Shown here: in pieces, positions 57,022-64,000 of the stretch | Numbering within the stretch: the stretch's first letter is position 1 | Layout: each line of letters begins with the position of its first letter | NCBI GenBank assembly: GCA_027491915.1 | Contig: JAOZGC010000002.1 | Coordinates: 310,001 to 374,000 of the forward strand | Direction of reading: 5' to 3' | From: Thermoproteota archaeon | GTDB taxonomy: Archaea; Korarchaeota; Korarchaeia; Korarchaeales; Korarchaeaceae | Length of the DNA: 64,000 nt | Program-made: the position numbers and the translations under genes | Notes under the pieces: generated by a model | The model's input: the letters and a program-made list of their open reading frames with translations, nothing else | Database searches by the model: none | What the model was told of the DNA's origin: nothing

Positions 57022-58155
57022 TCAATCCTCCTCCAGAATCTCCTCGGCCAGCCTGATCCCCCTCTCGGCCAGCCACCCCCTCACCGACTCGTAGGCCTCC
57101 TCCGAGGCGCCGAAGGCCTCTGGCGGGACGACCCCCCTGCTGGGGGACAGGCCGTCGGAGACGGCCCTAAGGAATCCTGTCGCCGCGAAGGCGGTCGTCC
57201 TGGCCATGGCAGTCATTCCGGTGGACTCGTCGTACCTGTCGATCAACCTGAACTCCATCCTGCCCCCGTCTCTGCCGACCGCGGAGACCAGCATGACGAC
57301 CAGGTCCCTGGGGTCCCGCGGGAGCCTCGCCTCGAGCAGCCTGACGGTGACCTCCGCCGGGATCACCTCCTTACCGTCCACGACCACCGGTTCCCTGCTG
57401 AGGAGGCCCAGATCCCGGAGGAACCTGATGGCCCTGGCGTGGCCCGGGTACCTCAGGGTCCTCTCCTCCATCCTGTCCACCCCCCTAATGGTCTTGAGGA
57501 GGGTGCGGAGCCCGTCCGTGAGGAAGGCCTCCATCCTCCCGACGCCGGGGACGTCCACCTCCACCGGGTCGGAGAGGGCCGGCACCTCCACCACCTCGCC
57601 CCCCCTGACGATCCTGGCCGGCCTGGTGTACTCCTCTATCAGGTCCTCCGGGCTCCAGGTTATGGCGTACCCCAGCGGGGGCCTCGGTTCCTGGGGAACC
57701 CCTCCGACCATTATCACAAGCTCCCTGAGCTCCCCGAGCTCGGCCAGGGCCCTGCCCGCCGCCAGGTTGCTGAGCCCCGGGGCCATCCCCGCGTCAGGTA
57801 CGATCGTGATCCCCTCGGCCCTGGCCCTTGAGTTGAGCCCCAGTGGGCTCTCCTCCGAGTAGGAGACGTCCACGAGATCTATCCCCTCGTCCACGGCGGA
57901 AGACCAGACCGCCGGGACGAGCCTGCCCGGCAGGGCGACTATCGCGGCGTCTACCTCCCTGAACAGGGAGGATATGGAGACGGGATCGCGGGCGTCCACG
58001 ACCCTGGTCTCCACCCCCCTGAGCCTTGAGGCCGCCTCCCTCAGGGCCTCGATACGGGCGTCCGCCAGGACGAGGTCGGCCTCGCCCCACCTGTCCCAGA
58101 TGTCCCAGGCGGCCGCCGACCCTATTCTCCCAAGGCCTAGAACGGCTGTCCTCAA
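57022..58155 (-). CDS. Saccharopine dehydrogenase-like oxidoreductase
   Basis: A 377-residue NAD(P)-dependent protein. VLGLGRIGSAAAWDI is the Rossmann motif, DAAIVALPGRLVPAVWSSAVDEGIDLVDVSYSEE follows the saccharopine dehydrogenase pattern, and PDAGMAPGLSNLAAGRAL continues the conserved core. The C-terminal domain is the typical substrate lid. In archaea such enzymes are often annotated as saccharopine dehydrogenase or carboxynorspermidine-type reductases; substrate unknown. TTG 58155 follows a GAGGGGGAT ribosome-binding site. Confidence 0.85.
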   Translation of the reverse strand: MRTAVLGLGRIGSAAAWDIWDRWGEADLVLADARIEALREAASRLRGVETRVVDARDPVSISSLFREVDAAIVALPGRLVPAVWSSAVDEGIDLVDVSYSEESPLGLNSRARAEGITIVPDAGMAPGLSNLAAGRALAELGELRELVIMVGGVPQEPRPPLGYAITWSPEDLIEEYTRPARIVRGGEVVEVPALSDPVEVDVPGVGRMEAFLTDGLRTLLKTIRGVDRMEERTLRYPGHARAIRFLRDLGLLSREPVVVDGKEVIPAEVTVRLLEARLPRDPRDLVVMLVSAVGRDGGRMEFRLIDRYDESTGMTAMARTTAFAATGFLRAVSDGLSPSRGVVPPEAFGASEEAYESVRGWLAERGIRLAEEILEED

Positions 58156-58352
58156 ATCACATCCCCCTCGGGCCGACCCCTCGCGGGATCCCTCCCCCGG
58201 GACCCCCCGGAGACTGGGACGGATCGGCGGTGTCCGCGCGGGGTGGGGTCACCCCGTCCTCCATCGACCCCCAACCTCAACCCTACTCCGAAAGAGCGGG
58301 GAGACATCCGAAGTCCTCACCGTCCAGGGGGTTTGGACCTCGGAGGGAGATC

Positions 58353-58361
58353 ACTTTATTT
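58353..58361 (+). promoter_or_regulatory. TATA box of the PRC-barrel gene
   Basis: TTATTTATC (about 26 bases before GTG 58383) fits a leaderless promoter. The 200 bases upstream, back to 58156, are GC-rich and hold a possible GGGGT/ACCCC hairpin but no gene I can support. Confidence 0.5.
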
Positions 58362-58382
58362 ATCTTGCGGTGCATTGGACCC

Positions 58383-58649
58383 GTGCTCGCCAAGGAGGTC
58401 ATAGGGAAGGAGGTCGTGACCCGAGACGGCGGCCTGGTGGGCCGAGTCCTGGACCTGGAGCTGACGGAGGACTGGAGGGTGTCGAGGCTCATCCTCTCCC
58501 TCAGGAGGGAGGCCGCCAGGTCGGCGGGGGCGAGGTTCCCCCTGAGGCCCAAGTCGGCCGTGGAGATCTCGGCCGTCGCCGGGGTCGGCGACCTCGTTAC
58601 CCTGATCTGCGGGTGGGCCGACCTCCCCTCGGTCCTGGAGAAGATCTGA
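58383..58649 (+). CDS. PRC-barrel domain protein
   Basis: An 88-residue single PRC barrel: LAKEVIGKEVVTRDGGLVGRVLDLEL and KSAVEISAVAGVGDLVTLI are the family pattern. Small PRC-barrel proteins in archaea are linked to RNA processing and, as CdpB-type proteins, to cell division. GTG 58383 fits the TATA element at 58353. The longer frame back to 58026 crosses that promoter and is antisense to the upstream gene. Confidence 0.88.
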   Translation: MLAKEVIGKEVVTRDGGLVGRVLDLELTEDWRVSRLILSLRREAARSAGARFPLRPKSAVEISAVAGVGDLVTLICGWADLPSVLEKI

Positions 58650-58707
58650 CCGGCCAGTTTTCGGCTAGAGGGACCGGACGCCGCGCCTTCGGGCCGGTGA
58701 GGGCGGG

Positions 58708-59898
58708 TCAGATGAGGCCCAGCTCCCGCGCCACCTCCTCCGCCCTCCCCCCTCCCCCGTACCTGGCCCAGACCGAGCAGGCCCCCTCCTGAGACACCAT
58801 GCACGGCCCGTATGGGGTTCCGGGGGTGCACACCTTCATGAACATGGGGCAGTCGGTCGGCTTGGCCGCCCCCAGGGTCACCTCGGCGCACCTGCATCCG
58901 GGGGGGAGGTCCCTGCTCCAGTCCTCCGGCGAGGGCTCCCTCAGCCCGTACCTCTCCGCCGCGTCCACCCGGGAGAACTCCCGCCTGAACGCCAGGCCGC
59001 TCTCCTCAACGAAGCCTATCCCCCTCCACGCCGAGTCGACCACCTCGCAGCACCTCTCTATCGCCCTCTTGGCGGCCAGGTTTCCCTCCCAGCTGACGAC
59101 CCTGGAGTACTCGTTGACCAGCCTGGGTCTCCCCTCCCTCAGCTGCCTGAGCATCTCGAGGACGGCCAGGACCACGTCCAGGGGCTCGAACCCGGTGACC
59201 ACGGCCGGTATGCCGTAGTCCCTCGGCACGAACTCCCACGCGGCCGCCCCCGTTATCGCCGACACGTGACCCGGGGCTATCACCCCGAGGATGGGCGCCC
59301 CCGGGACCCTCTCGAAGACGTACCTGGTTATCGGCGGGGTGAGCCTGTGGACGTTGATGAAGGTGAGGTTCTCCGGCACCGCACCCCTGGTCACCGGGGA
59401 AGCGGTGGCCGGGGCCGTGGTCTCGAACCCCACGGCCAGGAAGACCGACTCGACGCCGTCTCCCCTCGCCCGCCTCACCGCGTCCATCACGCTGTAGACC
59501 ACCTCGACAGGGGCCCCCTCCGACCTGGCCCTGGCCAGGCTGTCGGTCTCGGTCCCCCTTGGGGTTCCCTGCAGCCTGTAGGCGTCCCCGTAGGTGAGCA
59601 CCCTCACCCCGTCCCTGGCCAGGGAGGCCGCGGCGTCCACGTAGTACCCGGGGGTGATGCAGACCGGGCACCCGGGGCCGGCCACCAGCTCCACCTGCGG
59701 CGGCATCAGGGATCTGAGCCCGAAGTGGGTTATCGTCCACTCGTGGGTCCCGCAGAAGTCCATTATCTTGACCCTGTCGACCCCGGCGGCCTCGGCCGCC
59801 TGGGGGGCCACCTTCCATATCGCCCCCACGACCGACCTGACCTCCTCGGACGACCTGTAGAGCCTCTCGACCCTCTTGATGGGAGACTCCTCCCCCAT
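58708..59898 (-). CDS. hypD: Hydrogenase maturation protein HypD
   Basis: A 396-residue Fe-S protein that, with HypC, scaffolds assembly of the Fe(CN)2CO group of [NiFe]-hydrogenase. Landmarks are IMDFCGTHEWTITHFG, VAGPGCPVCITP (the Cys pair), GFETTAPATAS, and the C-terminal cluster Cys in GCRCAEVTLG, TDCPMF, VCTPGTPYGPCMVSQEGAC. It is read divergently from the rest of the maturation genes; the shared element is at 59926-59933. Confidence 0.96.
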   Translation of the reverse strand: MGEESPIKRVERLYRSSEEVRSVVGAIWKVAPQAAEAAGVDRVKIMDFCGTHEWTITHFGLRSLMPPQVELVAGPGCPVCITPGYYVDAAASLARDGVRVLTYGDAYRLQGTPRGTETDSLARARSEGAPVEVVYSVMDAVRRARGDGVESVFLAVGFETTAPATASPVTRGAVPENLTFINVHRLTPPITRYVFERVPGAPILGVIAPGHVSAITGAAAWEFVPRDYGIPAVVTGFEPLDVVLAVLEMLRQLREGRPRLVNEYSRVVSWEGNLAAKRAIERCCEVVDSAWRGIGFVEESGLAFRREFSRVDAAERYGLREPSPEDWSRDLPPGCRCAEVTLGAAKPTDCPMFMKVCTPGTPYGPCMVSQEGACSVWARYGGGGRAEEVARELGLI

Positions 59899-59925
59899 GG
59901 AGATCCCGGGTCCGCGGGGTCAAGG

Positions 59926-59933
59926 CTTTTAAG
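59926..59933. promoter_or_regulatory. Shared TATA element of hypD and the hyp operon
   Basis: CTTTTAAG is about 31 bases from the hypD ATG (59898) and 28 from the TTG at 59957. The two start codons are 59 bases apart, so expression of both arms of the hyp locus may be set here. Confidence 0.55.
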
Positions 59934-59956
59934 GGGTTCCCAGGCCGCCCTCCCCG

Positions 59957-60274
59957 TTGAGCGGGGACGAGGAGGGAGATCCTGTCAGGATCTTGGTGGA
60001 GCTGCTGCGGTCGCTCCAGGACCTATCCAACGAGGTGCGGGATTCCCTGATAAGGGGATTGGAGCTGGACAGGCTGCTGATATACGACTTCCCGGAGCCG
60101 GCCCCCGTGGACGGCAGGGAGGTGGCGTCCGCCGTGCTCCGTTCCCTGGGGGTAGAGCCGAGAGATCTGTCCGATCCACTCTCCGAGCTTCAGGATGCCA
60201 TAGAGGGCGTCCTGAATAGGAAGACCGGCACCCGCCGGGCGGAGGAGGGAGGGGAAGGGAGGGGCGAGGATTGA
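59957..60274 (+). CDS. Small protein of unknown function in the hyp operon
   Basis: A 105-residue, mostly helical, acidic protein (VRILVELLRSLQDLSNEVRDSL; DPLSELQDAIEGVLNR) with no Cys and no membrane segment. I do not recognise the family. The TTG start has a TATA element 28 bases upstream and the end overlaps the next gene by 4 bases (TTGA). Placement before two hydrogenase-maturation-protease-like genes suggests an accessory role in hydrogenase assembly. Confidence 0.65.
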   Translation: MSGDEEGDPVRILVELLRSLQDLSNEVRDSLIRGLELDRLLIYDFPEPAPVDGREVASAVLRSLGVEPRDLSDPLSELQDAIEGVLNRKTGTRRAEEGGEGRGED

Positions 60275-60771
60275 GGATCTTCGTGGGATTCGTGGGCCAA
60301 CCCCTGGCCTCGGACATGGGGGTGCCCCAGAGGGTAATGGAGATCCTGACCCGGAGGTGGGCGGAGGGAGGGGCCCCGGCGGACCTGGACTACGAGGACC
60401 TGAGCACCAACCTGGCGGCCGCCTCCCAGATAGTCGAGGAGTCCGAGCCCGACGCCCTCGTGCTGGTCGCCGCCAAGAGGAGGGGCGGCAGGCCGGGAGA
60501 GATCAGGATCTACGAGCCCGAGGTGGAGATCCCGGACGACCCCTTCGCGGCGAACGACGCCATGAGGGCCTCCCTGGAGGGGAGGGTTGACGTGGACGAC
60601 ATACTGTACGGCCTGAAGGTGCTCGGGGCGTCCCCTCCCAAGATCGTGGTGGTGGAGTGCGAGCCACCGGAGGCGGGACCGGGGATAGGCCTCTCCCGGG
60701 CGGGCGAGGAGTGCGCCTCCAGGATGGCCGAGGCCGTGGCGGGGGTGCTGGAGGGATGGGCCGGGTCCTGA
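60271..60771 (+). CDS. Degenerate hydrogenase-maturation-protease-like protein
   Basis: A 166-residue protein with the length and layout of an M52 endopeptidase. FVGFVGQPLASDMGV stands where GVGNRLIGDEGFG is found in the active-looking paralogue at 60756, and PDALVLVAAKRRGGRPGEIRIYEPE where that has DLVVIVDAVSERYGPPGSVVRL. The metal-binding Glu (GDEG) and Asp (VDAV) of the family are thus not present. The C-terminus IGLSRAGEECASRMAEAV also follows the family. It may be an inactive chaperone-like partner. TTG start overlaps the upstream stop. Confidence 0.65.
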   Translation: MRIFVGFVGQPLASDMGVPQRVMEILTRRWAEGGAPADLDYEDLSTNLAAASQIVEESEPDALVLVAAKRRGGRPGEIRIYEPEVEIPDDPFAANDAMRASLEGRVDVDDILYGLKVLGASPPKIVVVECEPPEAGPGIGLSRAGEECASRMAEAVAGVLEGWAGS

Positions 60772-61313
60772 TACTGGGGGTGGGCAACAGGTTGATAGGG
60801 GACGAGGGATTCGGGTCCTACTTCGCGGACGCCCTCTCCAGGTTCGACCTGCCCCCGGGGGTGAGGGCCTTCGACGGGGGGACCGGGGGGATGGCGCTGC
60901 TCCACGAGGCCGAGGGGGAGGACCTGGTGGTCATAGTGGACGCGGTGTCGGAGAGGTACGGCCCGCCCGGGTCGGTGGTCAGGCTCTCCGTGGACAAGGC
61001 GGCGTTCTCCCCGGAGGAGGTGGCCGAGGTTATGGGGGAGATAGACCTGCACCAGTTCGGCCCCGAGATGCTGGTGGCCCTGGGCTCCGTCATGGGGGTG
61101 TTCTCTGGGGACGTCTGCGTGATAGGCGTCGTCCCCAGCCGCCTGGACCTGGGGATGGGGCTGTCCCCCGAGGTTGAGAGGGCGGCCCTCGGGGTCCTGG
61201 AGAAGCTGAGGGAGGTTCTCAGGGAGAGGGGGATAGAGTTGGGGGTAGATCCGGACGACTTCCTGGCGGCCCTCAGGGAGAGCTACGGGATACCCAAGTT
61301 TGGGGGGACGTGA
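60756..61313 (+). CDS. Hydrogenase maturation endopeptidase (M52 family)
   Basis: A 185-residue protease that cuts the C-terminal extension of a [NiFe]-hydrogenase large subunit after nickel insertion. Metal ligands are in ILGVGNRLIGDEGFG (Glu), IVDAVSERYGPPG (Asp) and DLHQFGPEML (His). ATG 60756 lies in the last 16 bases of the degenerate paralogue. The large subunit it acts on is not in the window. Confidence 0.92.
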   Translation: MGRVLILGVGNRLIGDEGFGSYFADALSRFDLPPGVRAFDGGTGGMALLHEAEGEDLVVIVDAVSERYGPPGSVVRLSVDKAAFSPEEVAEVMGEIDLHQFGPEMLVALGSVMGVFSGDVCVIGVVPSRLDLGMGLSPEVERAALGVLEKLREVLRERGIELGVDPDDFLAALRESYGIPKFGGT

Positions 61314-61315
61314 CC

Positions 61316-61762
61316 TTGCACGAGTGGTCTCTCGCCCAGGGTCTCGTGGCCTCGCTCCACTCCTTCGCCGAGAGGGAGGGGCTCAGGAGGATAACGCTGG
61401 TCGAGGTGTCGGTCGGGGAGCTCATGGAGCTCGACGTCCCCGTCTTCAGGGACGCCTTCGAGACCCTGACCAGGGGAGGGCCGGCCGACTCCGCCGAGCT
61501 CAGGATAGTGGAGGAGCCCGCCAGGTTCAGGTGCAGGAGGTGCGGGGCCGAGTGGACCTTCGCCGAGGTTGAGGAGCAGATCCACCGGGGTGTGCCGGAG
61601 GACCTAATGGTGAGGGAGCCCGGGGGGGAGCTGGAGTCTCCCCTCCACATATTCCCGGACCTGGTTCCGGCGTTCGTCAGGTGCCCGAGGTGCGGCGGCA
61701 GGGACTTCGAGGTGCTGGCGGGCAGGGACATGAGGGTCTCCAGGTTGGAGGGGGAGAGGTGA
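61316..61762 (+). CDS. hypA: Hydrogenase nickel-insertion protein HypA
   Basis: A 148-residue nickel chaperone. Met1-His2 is the nickel site in the family, so TTG 61316, which gives MHEWSLAQ, is the correct start; GTG 61310 would add two residues. Zinc is held by CRRC and CPRC. The distance between the Cys pairs (about 55 residues) is larger than in bacterial HypA, as in archaeal proteins with an acidic insert. Its stop overlaps the next ATG as TGATG. Confidence 0.95.
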   Translation: MHEWSLAQGLVASLHSFAEREGLRRITLVEVSVGELMELDVPVFRDAFETLTRGGPADSAELRIVEEPARFRCRRCGAEWTFAEVEEQIHRGVPEDLMVREPGGELESPLHIFPDLVPAFVRCPRCGGRDFEVLAGRDMRVSRLEGER

Positions 61763-62550
61763 TGGACTCCGCTCCCGAGGGACTGGATCCCCTGGTCTCC
61801 CTGCTCGGGGAGAGGCTGGGGAGGATCGGGGAGGTCATACTGGTCGGCAGCGGGAAGGGGGGAGTCGGGAAGAGCCTCGTCTCCAGCTCCCTCGCCCTCG
61901 CCCTCTCGGACGGCGGCTCTCGGGTCGGCCTCCTGGACCTGGACCTGCACGGCCCGGCGGCGGCCAGGCTCATGGGCGTCTCCGGCCCGCTCGAGAGCTG
62001 GAGGGGCGGCGTGAGGCCCGTCGAGTCCATGGGGGTCGAGGTCATGTCCCTCGCCCTCGCCGTGGGGGACCTCCCCGTGCCCGTGTCCGGGGAGGGGAAG
62101 GGCAGGCTCACCCTGGCCCTGATGGCGCTCACCGACTGGGGGGACCTGGACTACCTGGTCGTGGACCTCCCGCCCGGGACCGGGGACGAGGTGATGATCC
62201 CGGTCAGGCACGTCGAATCGGCCAGGGCCCTGGCGGTGACCACCCCCTCCTCCCTGGCCAGGGACGCCGTGAGGAGGCTCCTCGTCCTCTTCAGGGATCA
62301 GGGGGTGGACATCCTCGGCATAGTGGAGAATCAGGCCTACGTGGATTGCGGCGGAGAGGTCGTGAGCCCGCTCGGCAGGTCGTTCGCCGAAGAGCTGGCG
62401 GCCGAGTTCGGGACCAGGGTCCTGGCGCGCATCCCGCTGGACCCCGCCATAGGCCGCGCCGTGGACGAGGGGATCCACCCGCTGAGGCGGTCCGGGGCCC
62501 TGGCCGACGCGGTGGGCGCCGTCGCGGGGGAGGTACTGGGGAGGCGGTGA
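61762..62550 (+). CDS. Mrp/MinD-type P-loop ATPase, probable HypB equivalent
   Basis: A 262-residue deviant-Walker ATPase: VGSGKGGVGKSLVSSSLALAL, then LLDLDLHGPAAARLMG and VVDLPPGTGDE. This is Mrp/NBP35-like rather than the GTPase HypB, which is absent. In Thermococcus kodakarensis an Mrp/MinD-type ATPase serves as HypB, delivering nickel with HypA; position between HypA and HypC supports the same job here. No C-terminal CxxC of the Fe-S carrier Mrp type is visible; single Cys in YVDCGGEV. Confidence 0.88.
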   Translation: MDSAPEGLDPLVSLLGERLGRIGEVILVGSGKGGVGKSLVSSSLALALSDGGSRVGLLDLDLHGPAAARLMGVSGPLESWRGGVRPVESMGVEVMSLALAVGDLPVPVSGEGKGRLTLALMALTDWGDLDYLVVDLPPGTGDEVMIPVRHVESARALAVTTPSSLARDAVRRLLVLFRDQGVDILGIVENQAYVDCGGEVVSPLGRSFAEELAAEFGTRVLARIPLDPAIGRAVDEGIHPLRRSGALADAVGAVAGEVLGRR

Positions 62551-62552
62551 AT

Positions 62553-62801
62553 GTGTGCCTCGGGATACCGGGTAGGGTCATAGAGCTGAGCGGCGACGTG
62601 GCGCTGGTGGATTTCCTGGGGATAAGGAGGGAGGTGGACGCCAGCATGGCCGAGGGGATCGGCCCGGGAGACTACGTGGTGGTGCACGCCGGCGTCATAA
62701 TCTCAAAACTCGATCCCGAGGAGGCCGAGAGGACCCTGGACGCCTGGAGGGAGATGGTGGAGTTCCTCTCCTCCGAGGGCGGGGACGGGGGGGATGGGTA
62801 G
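62553..62801 (+). CDS. hypC: Hydrogenase maturation chaperone HypC
   Basis: An 82-residue chaperone that binds the large subunit and HypD. The essential N-terminal MCLGIPG defines the start as GTG 62553; Cys2 is the ligand for the iron intermediate. DVALVDFLGIRREVD and PGDYVVVHAGVIISKLD complete the OB-like family pattern. GGGGAGGCGGTGA upstream serves as ribosome-binding site. Confidence 0.96.
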   Translation: MCLGIPGRVIELSGDVALVDFLGIRREVDASMAEGIGPGDYVVVHAGVIISKLDPEEAERTLDAWREMVEFLSSEGGDGGDG

Positions 62802-62831
62802 GGCGGGAGGAGAAGAGGGGGGGAGATCGCC

Positions 62832-63875
62832 TTGAGCCTCGGGACCGGACGGGTCACCCTAGCCCACGGGGCCGGGGGAAGGGAAACCTGGGAGCTCCTC
62901 GACAGGCTGATCCTGTCCAAGCTGGATCCCGGTATGAAGACCGCCCTGGGGGGGATAGGGACCGACGAGCTGGACGACGGGGCCACCCTGGCGTCCGTCG
63001 GGGGACACCTGGTGCTGACCGTCGACGCCTTCACGGTGAGCCCGCCCTTCTTCCCCGGCGGGGACATAGGATCCCTGGCGGCCGCAGGGGCCATAAACGA
63101 CGTGCTGATGATGGGAGGGAGGCCCGTCGCCGTCTTGGACTCGGTAGTGGCCGAGGAGGGCCTCCCCCTGGAAGACCTGGACAGGGTGGTCTCCTCCTTC
63201 CTGCGGGTCCTCAGGTCCGAGGGGGTCAGCCTGATAGGCGGGGACCTGAAGGTCATGCCCCGGGGCCAGGTGGACGGGGTGCTGATAACCGCCGTCGGGG
63301 TCGGGGTCGCCGACCGCCCGATAGTGGACTCTTCCCTCAGGGAGGGGGACGTCCTCATCGTGAGCGGGCCCGTGGGAGAGCACGGCGCCGCCATACTGGC
63401 CGCCCAGAGGGGGATAGGGGTTGAGAGCGAGGAGCTGAGGAGCGACTCCAGGCCCCTGACCGGGCTCATGCTGCCCCTGCTCAGGGAGCACGGAGACGCC
63501 GTCAGGGCCGCCGTGGACCCGACCAGGGGCGGGCTGGCCGGGGTCTTGAACGAGTGGGCCTCCAAGACCGGCCTGACCCTCGTGGTCGACGAGGCCAGGA
63601 TACCGGTCAGGGAGCCCGTCAGGTCCTACGCCGACATGCTGGGGGTCGACCCGCTGACCCTCGCCTGCGAGGGCGTGGCCCTGCTGGGGGTGGATCCGGG
63701 GTCTGCCGACGAGGTGCTGGAGTTCGTCAGGGATCTCGGGTTCCCGCAGGCCTCCGAGATAGGGGAGGTCCGGAGGTCCGAGAGGGGCAGGGGCATGGTG
63801 CTGCTGAGGAGCGAGGCCGGCGGCCTCAGGATACTGGAGGCCCCGTCGGGGGAGATTGTCCCCAGGATCTGCTGA
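62832..63875 (+). CDS. hypE: Hydrogenase maturation protein HypE
   Basis: A 347-residue protein of the PurM/AIR-synthase fold that dehydrates the thiocarbamoyl group on its C-terminal Cys to make cyanide ligands. LAHGAGGRETWELLDRLI, DELDDGATL, TVDAFTVSPPFFPGGDIG and CEGVALLGV are typical, and the protein ends in PRIC with the required Cys. Its partner HypF is not seen; it may lie beyond the right edge. Confidence 0.97.
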   Translation: MSLGTGRVTLAHGAGGRETWELLDRLILSKLDPGMKTALGGIGTDELDDGATLASVGGHLVLTVDAFTVSPPFFPGGDIGSLAAAGAINDVLMMGGRPVAVLDSVVAEEGLPLEDLDRVVSSFLRVLRSEGVSLIGGDLKVMPRGQVDGVLITAVGVGVADRPIVDSSLREGDVLIVSGPVGEHGAAILAAQRGIGVESEELRSDSRPLTGLMLPLLREHGDAVRAAVDPTRGGLAGVLNEWASKTGLTLVVDEARIPVREPVRSYADMLGVDPLTLACEGVALLGVDPGSADEVLEFVRDLGFPQASEIGEVRRSERGRGMVLLRSEAGGLRILEAPSGEIVPRIC

Positions 63876-63903
63876 GTCGGGAGCGTCCGGCGGGAACGGC
63901 CGG

Positions 63904-64000
63904 TCACGATCCGGGATCCTGGGCCGGTCGGCCGCCAGTCCCAGAGTAGAGCTCCCTCCTCCTGGCCTCGAGGAGCTCCTCCGGGACCCCCATGAAGGAG
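63904..64000 (-). CDS. C-terminal end of a gene running in from the right (partial)
   Basis: On the minus strand the frame from the window edge reads SFMGVPEELLEARRRELYS and ends at TGA 63904. It is convergent with hypE. It is too short to name, and codon use alone supports it as real. Confidence 0.45.
   Translation of the reverse strand, partial: SFMGVPEELLEARRRELYSGTGGRPAQDPGS

Noticed and set aside
58156-58382. Possible non-coding RNA or riboswitch in the GC-rich gap upstream of the PRC-barrel gene
   Set aside because: A short GGGGT/ACCCC hairpin can be drawn, but no recognisable tRNA, snoRNA box or riboswitch pattern is present; such hairpins are expected by chance at this GC content.
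1-64000. tRNA, rRNA, insertion sequences, integrases and prophage genes
   Set aside because: I looked for T-loop signatures, transposase motifs, integrase motifs and terminal repeats and saw none. A covariance-model tRNA search would be decisive.

Overview
The window is about 64 kb of very GC-rich archaeal chromosome, gene-dense on both strands. The archaeal assignment rests on digeranylgeranyl-lipid reductase, archaeal CTP synthase and ArgRS, a TIP49 (RuvBL-type) ATPase, form III RuBisCO, CofE of coenzyme F420 synthesis, ferredoxin-dependent pyruvate oxidation (PorGDAB) with ADP-forming acetyl-CoA synthetase, Rab-like GTPases with Roadblock and V4R proteins, and AT-rich TATA boxes about 25-30 bases before many start codons. 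TTG and GTG starts are common. I cannot place it below domain level from sequence alone; a thermophilic TACK-side lineage is a guess. I saw no rRNA, tRNA, CRISPR array, IS element or prophage.

Layout. 1-2.5 kb: glycosylation or envelope genes (end of a large membrane protein, a GT2 glycosyltransferase, a flippase-like protein). 2.6-6.8 kb: a MacB-like ABC exporter with a large surface coiled-coil protein. 6.8-8.6 kb: divergent glutamine synthetase and Lrp regulator. 8.6-11.7 kb: DtxR-type regulator and a Zn/Mn ABC importer. 11.7-18.3 kb: a secreted protein, an ATP-cone nuclease facing a HerA-like ATPase, MarC and ArgRS. 18.3-21.2 kb: lipid reductase, zinc-ribbon protein, V4R protein and Rab-like GTPase. 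21.3-24.4 kb: CTP synthase and two unknown proteins. 24.6-28.9 kb: APC permease, then phosphoesterase, nucleotidyltransferase-like and secreted proteins. 28.9-33 kb: RuBisCO, thioredoxin reductase, an acetyltransferase and CofE. 33-38.9 kb: a DUF835-type membrane protein, EamA, and an Fe-S/thiol operon (E1-like, glutaredoxin, FTR beta, DUF59). 39-42.9 kb: B3/4 protein, Roadblock plus V4R pair, malic enzyme, NikR, ArsR. 42.9-46 kb: a membrane protein with a repeat-built cysteine tail, coupled to a PqqD-radical SAM-SPASM enzyme. 46-51.3 kb: VapBC-like pair, PorGDAB, ADP-forming acetyl-CoA synthetase. 51.3-54.5 kb: TIP49, a second Rab-like GTPase, a methyltransferase-like protein and a second zinc-ribbon protein. 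54.6-58.6 kb: AmmeMemoRadiSam enzyme, a DUF835-like membrane protein, a saccharopine-dehydrogenase-like protein, PRC barrel. 58.7-63.9 kb: a [NiFe]-hydrogenase maturation locus (HypD, HypA, Mrp-type HypB candidate, HypC, HypE, endopeptidases).

How it fits together. The genes suggest an anaerobe using ferredoxin and F420, fermenting or oxidising pyruvate to acetate with ATP gain, probably with a nickel hydrogenase encoded elsewhere, and recycling nucleotide ribose through RuBisCO. The best candidate for an undescribed system is the cysteine-tail membrane protein with its overlapping radical SAM-SPASM gene (42939-46045): it looks like peptide modification of the RiPP type applied to the tail of a full-size membrane protein. 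The second candidate is a repeated small-GTPase signalling cassette built from a distinctive zinc-ribbon protein, an input or effector protein and a Rab-like GTPase, found twice, with a separate Roadblock/V4R pair nearby.
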